DNA of 64,000 nt, from the NCBI GenBank assembly GCA_022457155.1, contig JAJGOT010000002.1:3969501-4033500 (forward strand), written 5' to 3'. The DNA comes from Cladopsammia gracilis (Eukaryota; Cnidaria; Anthozoa; Scleractinia; Dendrophylliidae). The number at the start of each line of letters is the position of its first letter. Positions within the stretch are counted from its first letter, which is position 1. Under the pieces are notes generated by a model. It had not been told where the DNA came from. It ran no database searches and saw nothing but the letters and a program-made list of their open reading frames with translations. Positions 10,401 to 20,039 of the stretch are shown here, piece by piece. The position numbers and the translations under genes are program-made.

Positions 10401-10966
10401 TTTCCAGCTCAGAGTCTTCTATGGGTCTCACCCAACCGGTTGTTTTTATAATTTCTTTGACTTTGTTTGCGTCGAGTTTTCCATAGATGCTTGTATCCAG
10501 CGCGCGACCATGTTGCAGTTGATGCAGTTGTTTGAGGTTGCACATTTGTGTTTCGAGAAACGATGCCACAAAACGCTGGCCTGCATGATAGGCTGGCCGC
10601 CAGGTAGTGGCTGCAATTTGATATTGAATGGATAGTACATTTCATGAATGTACTGGGCCTGCTGTAAAATCGACGGTTGTGTCGTTAATGTTCGAGGGGT
10701 CGTATGTCACTTGTCCATGATTGCCGGAGGTTTGGCGTTCTGTTGCAATATCTAACAGAACTTGAAATTTCTGCGCAGTTGTCAGGTGAGGATCCTGCCA
10801 AAACTCAGCCATGATATTGCCTATAATATCACCCGCGAAAACAGCCTAATAAGCAGTTTTTCATAGGTTACATGATAAATCCTACATCAGCCGGCTACTA
10901 GTCATGCCTAGCTACGGATTTTCGCCAGCTATATTCAATGCATGACATATTCTTACAATTAACGTT

Positions 10967-11220
10967 CTTGCACCTGCAAGTTTGAGGTGAAATGATAAAA
11001 TCCTCATTAAGTTATAGGCCCTCAAAGATATGTCTCCTTTGTACGTCAATTACCCCTCCGGAACCCCCCTGGAAATTTTCCTAAGTCAACCAACAGAAGA
11101 GAGGTTAACATTCTTGCACCTGCAAGTTTGAGGCCAAACAATAAAATCCTCTTTAAGTTATAGGCTCTCAAAGATATGTCTCATTTATGACCCTTTGCAC
11201 ATGAATTCCCCCCCCCCGGA
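10967..11220. repeat. Diverged tandem duplication
   Basis: Two copies begin 'ttcttgcacctgcaagtttg' (about 10967 and 11110), continue through 'ttaagttataggc' and 'ctcaaagatatgtctc', and end near a C-rich 'cccccggaa' motif. The offset is about 145 bp. No coding content. Confidence 0.7.
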
Positions 11221-11224
11221 AATT

Positions 11225-11286
11225 GTGTTATATGTAGATAGTTCCTGAACATGACTGAAGATGAAGGATAAGGTACTGTGTTTTTC
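11225..11286 (+). repeat. 62-bp repeat, copy 1
   Basis: Identical by eye to 13835-13896 ('gtgttatatgtagatagttc' to 'actgtgttttt'). This copy is bracketed by two identical C-tract motifs ending 'ccccggaaatt' (11208-11224 and 11287-11302), which look like a target duplication made when the 62 bp inserted. Copies 1 and 2 flank the DUF3987-like ORF. Confidence 0.8.
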
Positions 11287-11302
11287 CCCCCCCCCGGAAA
11301 TT

Positions 11303-12430
11303 ATTGCTGTCCGCAATATTGGAAAAAAATTTGACCGTTAATAACTCAGCAAGATTAAAAGCTATGTTTCTCATTTTTTCATGAGTTGTTAAGTACAATG
11401 GCCTTAAGGTTTTTTGATATATAGCCCATAATATGAACAACAACTTGTGACCTTATTAACAATTAAAGTTTGGACCTAATTAATTATTCATGTGTTAATA
11501 ACTAATGATCAAAAAGACCGATTGTCACAAAACTTGAACTAGAGGTGTTCTTGCACAGCCATCTATTCGTTCTAGCCCATGAAAAGTATGCAGGTGTTGT
11601 GACAACCGCTCTACAGATATGTACCTCAAGAATTAAACATGCAAATGAGGTAAATCTTTGACCATTAATTATGCAAAAGAAAACAATTAAAATGGGAAAA
11701 AAAATTTTCCCACAGATGCACGAGCACCTTATGTGCTGTTGCATGGTCTTCAAACGCTTTAAAAAGAGTTAAACTATGGAGCACCAAAAGGCGTGTACTT
11801 ACAGTGTAAATGAAGTTGGCATAAACGGACGTTAATTAGTGATCACTGAAATGTCATACAAATACCCCAACTTGAAATGTCATACCCCAACCGAAAAAAA
11901 TCATAACAAATCAGGATTTTATCGTATTTAGACTTGTTTGACATCGTTGGAAAGCCCATGAAAAGGGCAACAATATTAGTGAGGTTTGGTGTCCATTACA
12001 TGGGAACATTACGTGGGATGGACATTGACCAATACTACTAACCCTTCAAATTTGAGCAAATTTGGATGAAACGGGAATTTTTTACGATTTTTTGAAATTT
12101 CAAAAGCTAACTTGTAGGGGATAATACAATTCCTTCGATTCTACGATTCTTCCAAGTGATTGATAAAACGAATAATCCTTTTCTTGGCGTTGTTTTATTA
12201 GAATGTACAATATAAAACATAATGGTTACACAGAATGCATAACTTCATCTGTCTGTTAACATAACTCATTTACAGTTTTCCACTAAAAACATGAACGCTT
12301 AATAGAACTGGTTAAAACATTAAAATTAAAGAATGACTAAAATGTTTATTAGACTTTAGACCAGTGTCACTCAGTTCATGAGAAGTCTTAGATTTAAAAA
12401 AGCCTGGTGAAATGTTCATAATCGTTAGCG
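11303..12430. other. Non-coding stretch, no gene seen
   Basis: AT-rich. It contains two occurrences of 'agtgtcactcagttc' (near 12366 and 12433) just past the end of the minus-strand ORF. A related string lies beyond that ORF's start near 13280 in inverted sense ('gactgagtgaaatgg'), possibly traces of element ends. Confidence 0.35.
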
Positions 12431-12439
12431 AAGTGTCAC

Positions 12440-13273
12440 TCAGTTCGAGGAGACATTAAATTGTTCCTTTGAAATAGTAAGTGAAAGCAAAAAGGTATGC
12501 GCATCATTGCTAAGGTCATCGTAGTGGCTTTTTACAAACAATTTGGATCTTTTTCTGTTGTGCGGATGGCTTATTTCACGAAGGGAGCCAAGCCCAAGAT
12601 CTTCTATCTTCTTCAAAATTTGAATCGCTGATTGAACTGGGTATTTTCCATTCACCAGCAAACACCAGCTTTTGTGTGAAATGAAGGACGGAGATACAGA
12701 CGTTTCCAAGTGTGTTACTATTTTGCGAATTTTCTCGTTTTCAACACTTCCATTTTCACAAGTCCATTTTCCATGATGCCGCCGATAGAATTTAAAGCAG
12801 TAGATGCCTCAGGCATTGCTGGTGGGCGAAGAATTAAACAGTTCTTCAAAAGAAAAGTGATTGACGAGGAGCTGTTGTTCTATTTCTTCTTCTTCTTTGT
12901 CTTCGTCATTATCTTCCTTTTCGGCTAGCCTATCTTCAATTTCGTGAAGGGCACCTGATACCAAGTTGAGGGCACCTGACTTGGTGCCCTTTTTTGAGGC
13001 AATCACGAACCACAGCAGTGTGGTTCCCTCCATTTCCTGTTGATTTCTATGCAGGTAGAGGCTCCCATCAGTGATGCCACGATTGTCAGTAGTGGGAAGA
13101 AACAAGAACTCTTTTGGAACTCCAATGGACTTTGCATGGCTATCCAGAAATGTCATCATTTCACTTGAACACACGGATGCCCAGTCAAATTGTGCATTTT
13201 CAATGTCACTTATCCTTTTTTCTATAGTTGATAATGATGGCAACTGATTGTGGTTTAACTTACTGAACGACAT
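12440..13273 (-). pseudogene. DUF3987-like NTPase ORF, deletion derivative
   Basis: The first frame (13273-12809) contains 'SIGVPKEFLFLP' and 'LLWFVIASKKGTKSGALN'. The latter matches the layout of the degenerate Walker-A region of DUF3987 proteins (hydrophobic strand, small loop, K-S/T, then AL). An acidic run follows. After a gap and frame change, 12709-12440 encodes 'QILKKIEDLGLGSL' and a short basic tail that looks like the C-terminus of the same family. The ATPase core between them is missing. Function is unknown; multicopy metazoan relatives may be mobile, which is inference. A 62-bp direct repeat lies on each side at a distance. Confidence 0.4.
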
Positions 13274-13834
13274 TGTGACACAAGTGCGACTGAGTGAAAT
13301 GGCTCATAGAAATTATTAGTCAAAAAGAATCATGAGTTTTGTCACGCATTGCATGCATTGTTATGTTGCTACACGGATTCCCAATCAAGAGGTGTTATTT
13401 TGTAATGTAAATCAGGAGTGAAAAACAAAAAGAATGTCTTTAATTTAGAATGAATGCATGACGATTTTGTCACATATTGTACTTCTGGGAACTTGGTCTA
13501 AGCACATTGCGACACATCGGCGTAAATCACACGTAAAAAGCAGCGGCGGTGGCTTTCGTTACTTTTATCGCAGAGATTATTGAATTTGTAATTAAAATCA
13601 GGTTGTTTGATTCTTTGTGATTGCTAAGAAGGATAGAGGTTGGTTTTGCCACCTTCTGTCTCTTTTACGTGAAAAACTGTGGCGGCGGCTTTCGTTACCG
13701 TTATCACAAAGATGATTGAATTTGTTATTAAAATTGGGCTGTTTTCATTGATTGCTAACATGAATAGAGGTTGGTTTTGTCACCTTTTGTCTCTTACATA
13801 GCGAAAAAATATTGAATGTGAATTTACAAAGTGC

Positions 13835-13896
13835 GTGTTATATGTAGATAGTTCCTGAACATGACTGAAGATGAAGGATAAGGTACTGTGTTTTTC
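13835..13896 (+). repeat. 62-bp repeat, copy 2
   Basis: Second copy of the sequence at 11225-11286, same orientation, 2.6 kb away. It lacks the flanking C-tracts of copy 1, so it is probably the source or lies closer to it. Confidence 0.8.
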
Positions 13897-13989
13897 GCAG
13901 TTGAAATCACTGTTATTTGCTTTAGAGCATTTTTAGGAAAAAACACCTTTAAGGTGGTCATTGATTGCAAAGTATGTTAGTGAAAGCAA

Positions 13990-15730
13990 TTGTGAAGACA
14001 AGACAAAAATTCGTATTGGAGGATCACTGACATCGAAATGTGGAGAAGCGGAAAAGTTCAATCCTACACCAGAAGAGTGTAAAACAGTATCTTAATGGCT
14101 AACGAAGAACCATCCAGAATTACTAGAAAGCTATGATGAGAGTGAGCCCTTCTTTAAGTGATCGGAGAAAGATGCTTTTAAACTGATTGCTTTGTTGCTG
14201 CGCAAATTAACATGCAGTGGTGCCAGCATTACTATACGCAACAGGCCATCTTTTCCAATAGTGTACACCAGTCATGGAACAAAAGTGGCAGCATCATTTA
14301 ATGCCAACTGCAAGACTTGCAAGAAGGTTTACTACAGCTATTTTGAAGATTTTTCGCGTGTCAGAAAGCGACACTAACAATGACTCGAAAGATCAGCAAA
14401 GGATGTATTATGACTTTGCACCAGACTTGCACTATTTGCAAGTGTCAAATAAAACCCTGTTTGAGACGCATTTGGTGAATGACATTGTTTACAGTGTTGA
14501 AATATGCACAAGCTCGTTCGAATCACGTTCTGATGTATACAAGTTTATGCATCGTGAATTGGACAAGGAATTGAACAAACTGGAAAACGTTTCAAGACTA
14601 AAGGGCAACAATGGGGCCAATGTTTGGAAATTAAACGGAGATCGAGTGGAAGAGTGAATCTTTTCAGAAAGAATGGATTTCTGTACCTGTTAAACGTGAA
14701 ACAAGCTGATGTGGAGGGCAAACGGCGAAGTTTAGAGGAGATTTGTCTGGAGTCATGGAAATTGATTTGTAACAAACAGAACAAGTGGATACATCACAGG
14801 TGCGAAGTTCTAGGCTGTACTGAAGGTTACATCAGTGTTGACGGCCTGGAGAAAGTATGCCGACCAATGTGTGCTGCGGCTACAAAAAAACTTCATGTGA
14901 GCAAAGGAGAAGGCAATTTTATCAAATGTTGCACAAATACACCCACTCTTGGAGGGAAATCGCAAAAAGCATCTAAATTCTGTTGGGAACATTTGCATCT
15001 TCTTGAAAACGATAACGAGGGGGTGGAGAAAACCGAAAACAGCGACGAAGGAATTGAAACAGCAGTTGGAAATGAATCTTGCGTTTATCCGATTTCAACA
15101 GGATCTATTGACCAGAAAGTTGTAGGAGACATCCCTGAGCACGACGGATTGGATTGCAAACAAGGCAGTTGCAAATCAAAAGAGAAAGTGAACCAATACA
15201 TGGACCGCACTGGAGGGCTGCTAACAGCGGTACGACCATGCAGGATTATAGTAAAAGCACAAGAGATTTATACTTGTGAATCATGCACCCAAGTGTACAC
15301 GTTTTTGTTGTTAACATTCAGGAAGACAACAGACGATTTAATGAGACTGAAATTTGTCGGTTATAATAGATCATGCGATCTTCATCCTTTCTTGAGTAAC
15401 CTTAGTAAGAAAGGAAATGTCGGTGCAAAAATTCTTTTAGATCATGTAAAGTTTTTGGTGGATATTTTTCATGTGCTGAAGCACAAAGAGGAGTGCTGTA
15501 TGCCCCCAAACAATCCAAAGTGCCGCTATCATCCTCATCTTGAAAAATTCAAAGACATCACAGGAACCTACACTGAATCTGCTGAACAGAGCAATCGCTT
15601 TCTGAACAGGTTTATACACATGTGCAATCGAATGGCTGAATTTAAGTTTAAAGCATTTATGTGGTTTGTGATCGAAACATGCAATGAACTTATAGAGAAA
15701 CGCTTAAGATGCAAAGGAAAAATGAAGTAA
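13990..15730 (+). pseudogene. KDZ transposase with cysteine-cluster domains
   Basis: Coding similarity begins near 13990 ('KIRIGGSLTSKCGEAEKFNP') and has stops before 14160. A cysteine-cluster block follows ('NRPSFPIVYTSHGTK', 'CKTCKKVYYSYFED'), laid out like CxC5 modules of KDZ elements. Then come 'YYDFAPDLHYLQVSNKTLFE', a frameshift near 14630, a second Cys-rich module ('CTEGYISVDGLEKVC', 'KCCTNTP', 'CWEHLHLLE'), and a core in the 368-codon frame. The core has 'YNRSCDLHPFL', 'HVKFLVDIFHVLKHKEEC' (Asp then His) and 'YTESAEQSNRFLNRFIH' (Glu box), the expected KDZ acidic residues. It would be a cut-and-paste transposase. The damage is the early stops and the frameshift; the last 368 codons are open. 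Confidence 0.65.
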
Positions 15731-15808
15731 CTGTTAACGTGCGACAATAATAGAGGACAATGTATTGAAGATTATAATGTTGTATCAGTAATAAAAGTTC
15801 AAAGAATA

Positions 15809-16190
15809 TTCATGTGTAGCGTGCTTGTTTCGGCTCTTGGATTAAAGAACGAGATATGGCGAATCGTGTAGAAATCGTAGAAACGAAATAATCATAGAAT
15901 CGTAGAATAACGATCGGAAGAATCATACTCGGAAGAACGAGGTATATTCATGTGTAGCACGCTTGTTTCTGCTCATGGATTAAAGAACGAGATATATTCA
16001 TGTGTATTCATGTGTAGTGCGCTTGTTTCAGCTCATGGAACGAGAAAGCAGAATTGGAGAATAGGAAGAATCGTATAATCAGAAAAATCGGAGAATCGAG
16101 TAGAATTCGAAGAATCTGAAAAATCGTATAATCGGAGAAAAAGGAGAGAGGAGAAAGGAGAATCGGAAGAATTGTATGTCTAAACTCATA
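15809..16190. repeat. Compound short repeats
   Basis: Three copies of 'attcatgtgtag' plus 'gcttgtttc' and 'tcatggattaaagaacgag' (near 15809, 15948 and 16000) alternate with purine-rich units of the type 'gaatcggaagaatcgtata'. Open frames across it are artefacts of the repeats. Confidence 0.7.
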
Positions 16191-16341
16191 TGTTACTATT
16201 CTCCGATTTAGCCATAATCGCAACATTTCTGGCAAGGTCTACCGCATTGAAAAATAATCGCCGCCTGTCTCGTTGGTTTCCAGCTCAATTTCCTTTCCAA
16301 GTCGTGGAAAAGTTTGTGATAAAAACAGTAGCTCTCTATCA

Positions 16342-16589
16342 TCAACACTGATCCCTCTTGCGAGAATCTCTTTTATCAAGGTGTACGAACAAAGGCAGGC
16401 AACTGTTCGTTGTGTGATATGTTGACACTTCTCGACAAAGACGTGATTGTTTAGCTTTGAAGATAGCTTGTTCCGATATCAGCGCACGGCCTTCGATATT
16501 CAACACATGAAGATGTCTGGAAGCAGCAATGAGCTTGAGGAAATGTTTGGAAGAGATAGATGTCCTCGCCAAATTGATCTCATTTAACC
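16342..16589 (-). CDS. Partial terminal exon with a leucine-rich repeat
   Basis: After a convincing acceptor (pyrimidine-rich, 'ttcttttacag' on the minus strand, ending at 16590) the frame reads 'GLNEINLARTSISSKHFLKL' then 'SRHLHVLNIEG'. The L-x-x-L-x-L spacing resembles AMN1/F-box type leucine-rich repeats. The frame ends at a stop near 16342. Upstream on the same strand, 16838-16600 has an open frame starting 'MRRHIGFVTSLSFQECLEAI' that could hold an earlier exon, but I cannot place its donor. One repeat is too little to name a gene. Confidence 0.35.
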
Positions 16590-16839
16590 CTGTAAAAGAA
16601 TTTTTCTCATACATTGTTCCAGTGTCTCACAGGTCGAGTTTTTCGCACTCGAGGAATGACTGGGCAGTTGTCTTAAGCCGACCATAGACAACAAATTGCC
16701 ACCAAGTATGGCAACAGCAAGATATAATAAAATTGCTATGTTTTCGATAAATATATAAATTTTAGATTTCACTGAAAATATAGCTTCTAAACACTCTTGA
16801 AAAGACAGACTAGTGACAAATCCAATATGGCGTCGCATA

Positions 16840-18250
16840 AACCGCGCGTGTTAAGATGTGTTATCGACTCTAACTTTTGATTGGCGCATAGAACAATGCT
16901 ATAATTTGGCCGTGAGGTAAATTATTGGGGGCTGGATAAAACTACTCCAAAAAAGGCATTTTTTTCAGGTTTTTGTATTTTTTGGCAATTTTTTTAAATC
17001 GACCAATCAGATTCGTCCATTTAATTGAAATTAAAAATTAATACTTGACACATTTAAATCGATTTTGCCGCGGGCCTGCCTAGTTCTTACGCGTATTATT
17101 ACTTAAACTTGTAAAATTAATTTTCTGGAAAGCTAAACAGTTACATCGAGTGTAGGTAACGTTTTTTTCTAACGTTAATTTGTGTCCAAAGGTATTAATT
17201 TTTGTAAGACTGCCTTGATTGTAAGTTAGTTTTTTCAAAACTGATAGCTTTTCGCTCTGTTCTGTCGCATGCTTGTGCAGTTTGTTTTTCAATTCTGAAT
17301 TGAGGTCTTTACAGACACAACATTCTCTGCAATTTTACTGCTGTATTTCATGTTGTCTGTTGTTTTATAATAGGTATAATTTCTAAAGAAAACCTTGGTT
17401 TGTGAAATTTTAGCGTAGCGTGGTCACGCGTATTAAAACTTGTAAACATTGCGCCGCCAAGATAAAAAAATAATATAAACTTAAATAAGCTAAGTTTTTT
17501 GGCATTTTCATACAGTCAGTGTCAATAAATTAATGATTAAGGCTTGATTTGTGTAGACTTTTGCTTCCACCCGGATATTTACGATGTTGTTCTCCATTTA
17601 AAACATGTTGAAAAGGAGTGAGCGAGAAAAATTATGCTCAGTGGCATTTACACACGTCATTTCTATTATAAAAATTTGTCTATACGCACAGGCGTGCATG
17701 TGTTGAGTTATAGATGCACGCATGTGCTATTGAATTAGATTGCGCGAATTTCCTTGCTGTTATAAATCGAATTAAAGCTTACAGACTTTGCTATCTAAAT
17801 ATAGAAACTATTTTCTAGTAAAATAGTCAAATTTTTACAACTTAAAAATGCATAAACATTTTATGCATTGATGCAGTAGAAGATTCTGATAAACCTTAAT
17901 TTGAAGTAGAGGTCTCTCCCACGTGTGTGTGAGAGAGAGAGATCTGCAGTCCGCCACAGAACTGTCCAGGTTTTTTTTTTTCCTTTTCATTTTTCTTTTG
18001 TTGAAACAAAAAAATTTAATGTATATAGCTGGTTTTCTTCATGCTTGCTGAGACAAACTCAAAAAATGAAATTTTATGTTTTGTAAAGAAAGCTCATTGA
18101 ATGAAATTAAACAAAACAAAATCCAACAAAATAAAATAAACAATTCCAGAAGCAGACACAGTAAGAAAAGGTTTTCAGTTTCCAGAATAAACACCATGTA
18201 TATGTAGCTTACATTGTTTACTACTGGGTCTAGAAAAACAAACAAAAACA
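16840..18250. other. AT-rich stretch, no gene seen
   Basis: Frames here are short and lysine/phenylalanine-rich from A/T runs. A short GT/GA microsatellite lies at about 17922-17942. Confidence 0.4.
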
Positions 18251-18295
18251 CAAACACCAACACCAAAATAAAGTAACAATGAACTGCTTTGTCTT

Positions 18296-18520
18296 TATGT
18301 CTCGTCCATTGTGACGTTTTATTAAGTTACACCAACGTGCTTTGGCTGGATTCTTAGTCGGGAATTTACAAAAGTGCAATCCCGATCGGCTCCCATCGCT
18401 ATTATATTCAAAACTGCTGCACTCAGCTGCAGCGCACTCTTTCCTCCGGCTTGGTTGTTTCCTTCTTTTTCCGTTTGTTTCCTGTTTTCTTTTTTTTTCT
18501 GTCCTTTTTTTCTGATCCAT
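18296..18520 (-). pseudogene. THAP-type zinc-finger exon, truncated
   Basis: From Met at 18520 a very basic leader (Lys/Arg-rich) is followed by 'RRKECAAAECSS', 'SGLHFCKFPTKNPAKARWCN' and 'LIKRHNGRD'. This fits the first half of a C2CH THAP domain: the C-x4-C pair, the FP motif and the conserved Trp. The second half with the C-x2-H pair is not present; the frame continues as low-complexity Cys/Phe codons from a CAAACA repeat. It may be a first exon with its intron donor lost or a truncated copy. THAP domains bind DNA in P-element-type transposases and host regulators. Which one this was cannot be told. Confidence 0.55.
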
Positions 18521-18895
18521 TTTTAGGAAAGGAAAGCAAAGAGCGAAAGCGTGTACAGGGTTAGCCTCGACCCGGTGCAAAACTTGTGCCTGCTAGACGA
18601 AAATCCAGCGGTTTCTTAAAAGGAGCAGGGAATTTGAAGCTGGACTATTGTCGAAAGCACAAGAAAGCACAAGACGTCTGGACGTGACAAAGTACTGCCT
18701 CGTTTTGCTTACGTGCTCAAAATGTGGTATCCAGTCTTCTCTCGTATTAGATGCCCCTGGTGAATAAAACTTTTCCAACAAATTGGACCGATTTGGACTC
18801 CAAGGAAGGTTTTTACGTGTTTGTTCTGCCCAAAACTTAATATTTTTATTGTGATCTAGCCTAAACATCTGAAAATTTAATTATTTTCAACAAAA

Positions 18896-19640
18896 ATGAT
18901 TTCTCCCTCCTCCCTTTTCACGTTGCTTCTCCCTTCTCCCTATATTTTTATATTTTATATGCCCATGGTGGCGTTTCGCAGGCCCAAGTGCCTAAAAGAC
19001 ATTTTGGTCCACTCGGATCTTAAAACGCTAGAACCTGATAGGGGTTGTAGAGGTTGCGGGGATCGATGTTGTAGGGTTTGTGACTTCCTAGTCGAGGGTA
19101 CCGGTTTTAAAAGTAATGTTACTGGGAGGGAATTCGTTATTAATTTTAAGTTAGACTGTAATTCAGATCACGTGTTTACTTGTTATCATGCGCAAGGTGT
19201 GAATTGCAGGATCTACCATTAATAAGTTTAGAACTAGGTTGAATAACCATAAATCTAGACTTAATGCACACAGAAGGCTATCTGCTGATATTAAGTCAAA
19301 GGATGATATTGTTTATAAGCATTTCAATCAGTTGGATCATAATGGTTTGGATCATGTTAGAATTCAGCTAATTGATAGATGTACTGTGGAACAACTTCTT
19401 AGGGAGCGAGAGGCCCAGTGGGCTTACCGGCTTAGGTCTGTTTACCCACAGGGTTTGAATAGTGACTTCTTTTGTAGTAGGAACCCTAGAAGGGATGTAT
19501 TTTAGAATCATTTCTGCTATACTGTTGTAACGCGCATGCTTCATAGCGCATGTGCAGATTGAACTGTATTGTAACATTAGCGTCTCGCATCAGCTAACGC
19601 ATATTTAGTAACGGTTTTAACCGCTGTAAATCAGTTGCCC
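18896..19640 (+). pseudogene. Penelope-like element, 3' end with GIY-YIG endonuclease
   Basis: 'VAFRRPKCLKDILVHSDL' is followed by a Cys-rich linker ('CRGCGDRCCRVCDF') and 'GREFVINFKLDCNSDHVF', then after a frameshift near 19205 'AGSTINKFRTRLNNHKSRL' and 'LLREREAQWAYRLRSVYPQG'. This is the linker and GIY-YIG nuclease that end Penelope-like proteins, with the Arg and Glu catalytic positions recognisable. The RT is absent, so the copy is 5'-truncated. The 3' region ends in 'gtaataaagacgaaat'. The strand is opposite to the second Penelope copy to the right. Confidence 0.8.
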
Positions 19641-20039
19641 TCATGAAGTCTTTTGTAATAAAGACGAAATATGGGCAAAGTCGAATTTTCCAGGTTGTGA
19701 TTGTTTTATAAGTTTGTCTGGATTTGATATCACGACAAGGATATTTTTGATGAATTTAAAATTATATATGTATAACTTCACAGCAGAAGTTCAGGTTTTA
19801 CGAGTAATCATCGTTTTATTGCTACAGAACTGTTCCGTATGGTACAAGGACCACAATCATCAGGCAATTTTGACGACTGAACTGTTGAAATTGGAAAGCT
19901 GGCAGTTAAATATGAAAATTTGAATGGTTGCTATAGTAGATGCGTTACATTCAGGCTATTTGAAACTATTCAAAGAGTTGCTAGGTAACAAAAAAAACAT
20001 GATATAAGAGGGATTATGTGTCGTTATTTTAAGCTACGT

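Larger units (their letters stand above)
7950..10812 (-). pseudogene. Tyrosine recombinase gene (Crypton-like), decayed
   Basis: The start is taken at the ATG at 10812 ('MAEFWQDPHLTTAQKFQVLL'). The N-terminal third is followed by a Thr/Ala/Ser/Pro-rich repeat (10400-10142), then, after a SINE, a Ser-rich segment and a long Asp/Glu/Asn-rich acidic run (about 9240-9000). Next come 'NLETLNEILTSQKATTNRHK' (helical, core-binding-like), 'EWRRQLSEMRSRLVPEDV' and the catalytic domain: 'NGQRPGPL' (first Arg), 'QHKTATSGPAP' (Lys), 'VTSTRLRKMAAT' (Arg box) and 'HKHMTHTEE' (second His). The expected catalytic Tyr is missing because DIRS sequence begins there. I count at least four frame changes and two stops. 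It is not the DIRS recombinase type. Crypton-like is my best guess, and the exact family is unknown to me. Confidence 0.7.

Noticed and set aside
10097..10486. Plus-strand Val/Ala/Asp repeat protein
   Set aside because: It reads through the minisatellite and SINE tail. The minus-strand frame links to recognisable recombinase sequence on both sides, the plus frame does not.
16008..16235. 75-codon minus-strand frame
   Set aside because: Product of the short tandem repeats at 15.8-16.2 kb.
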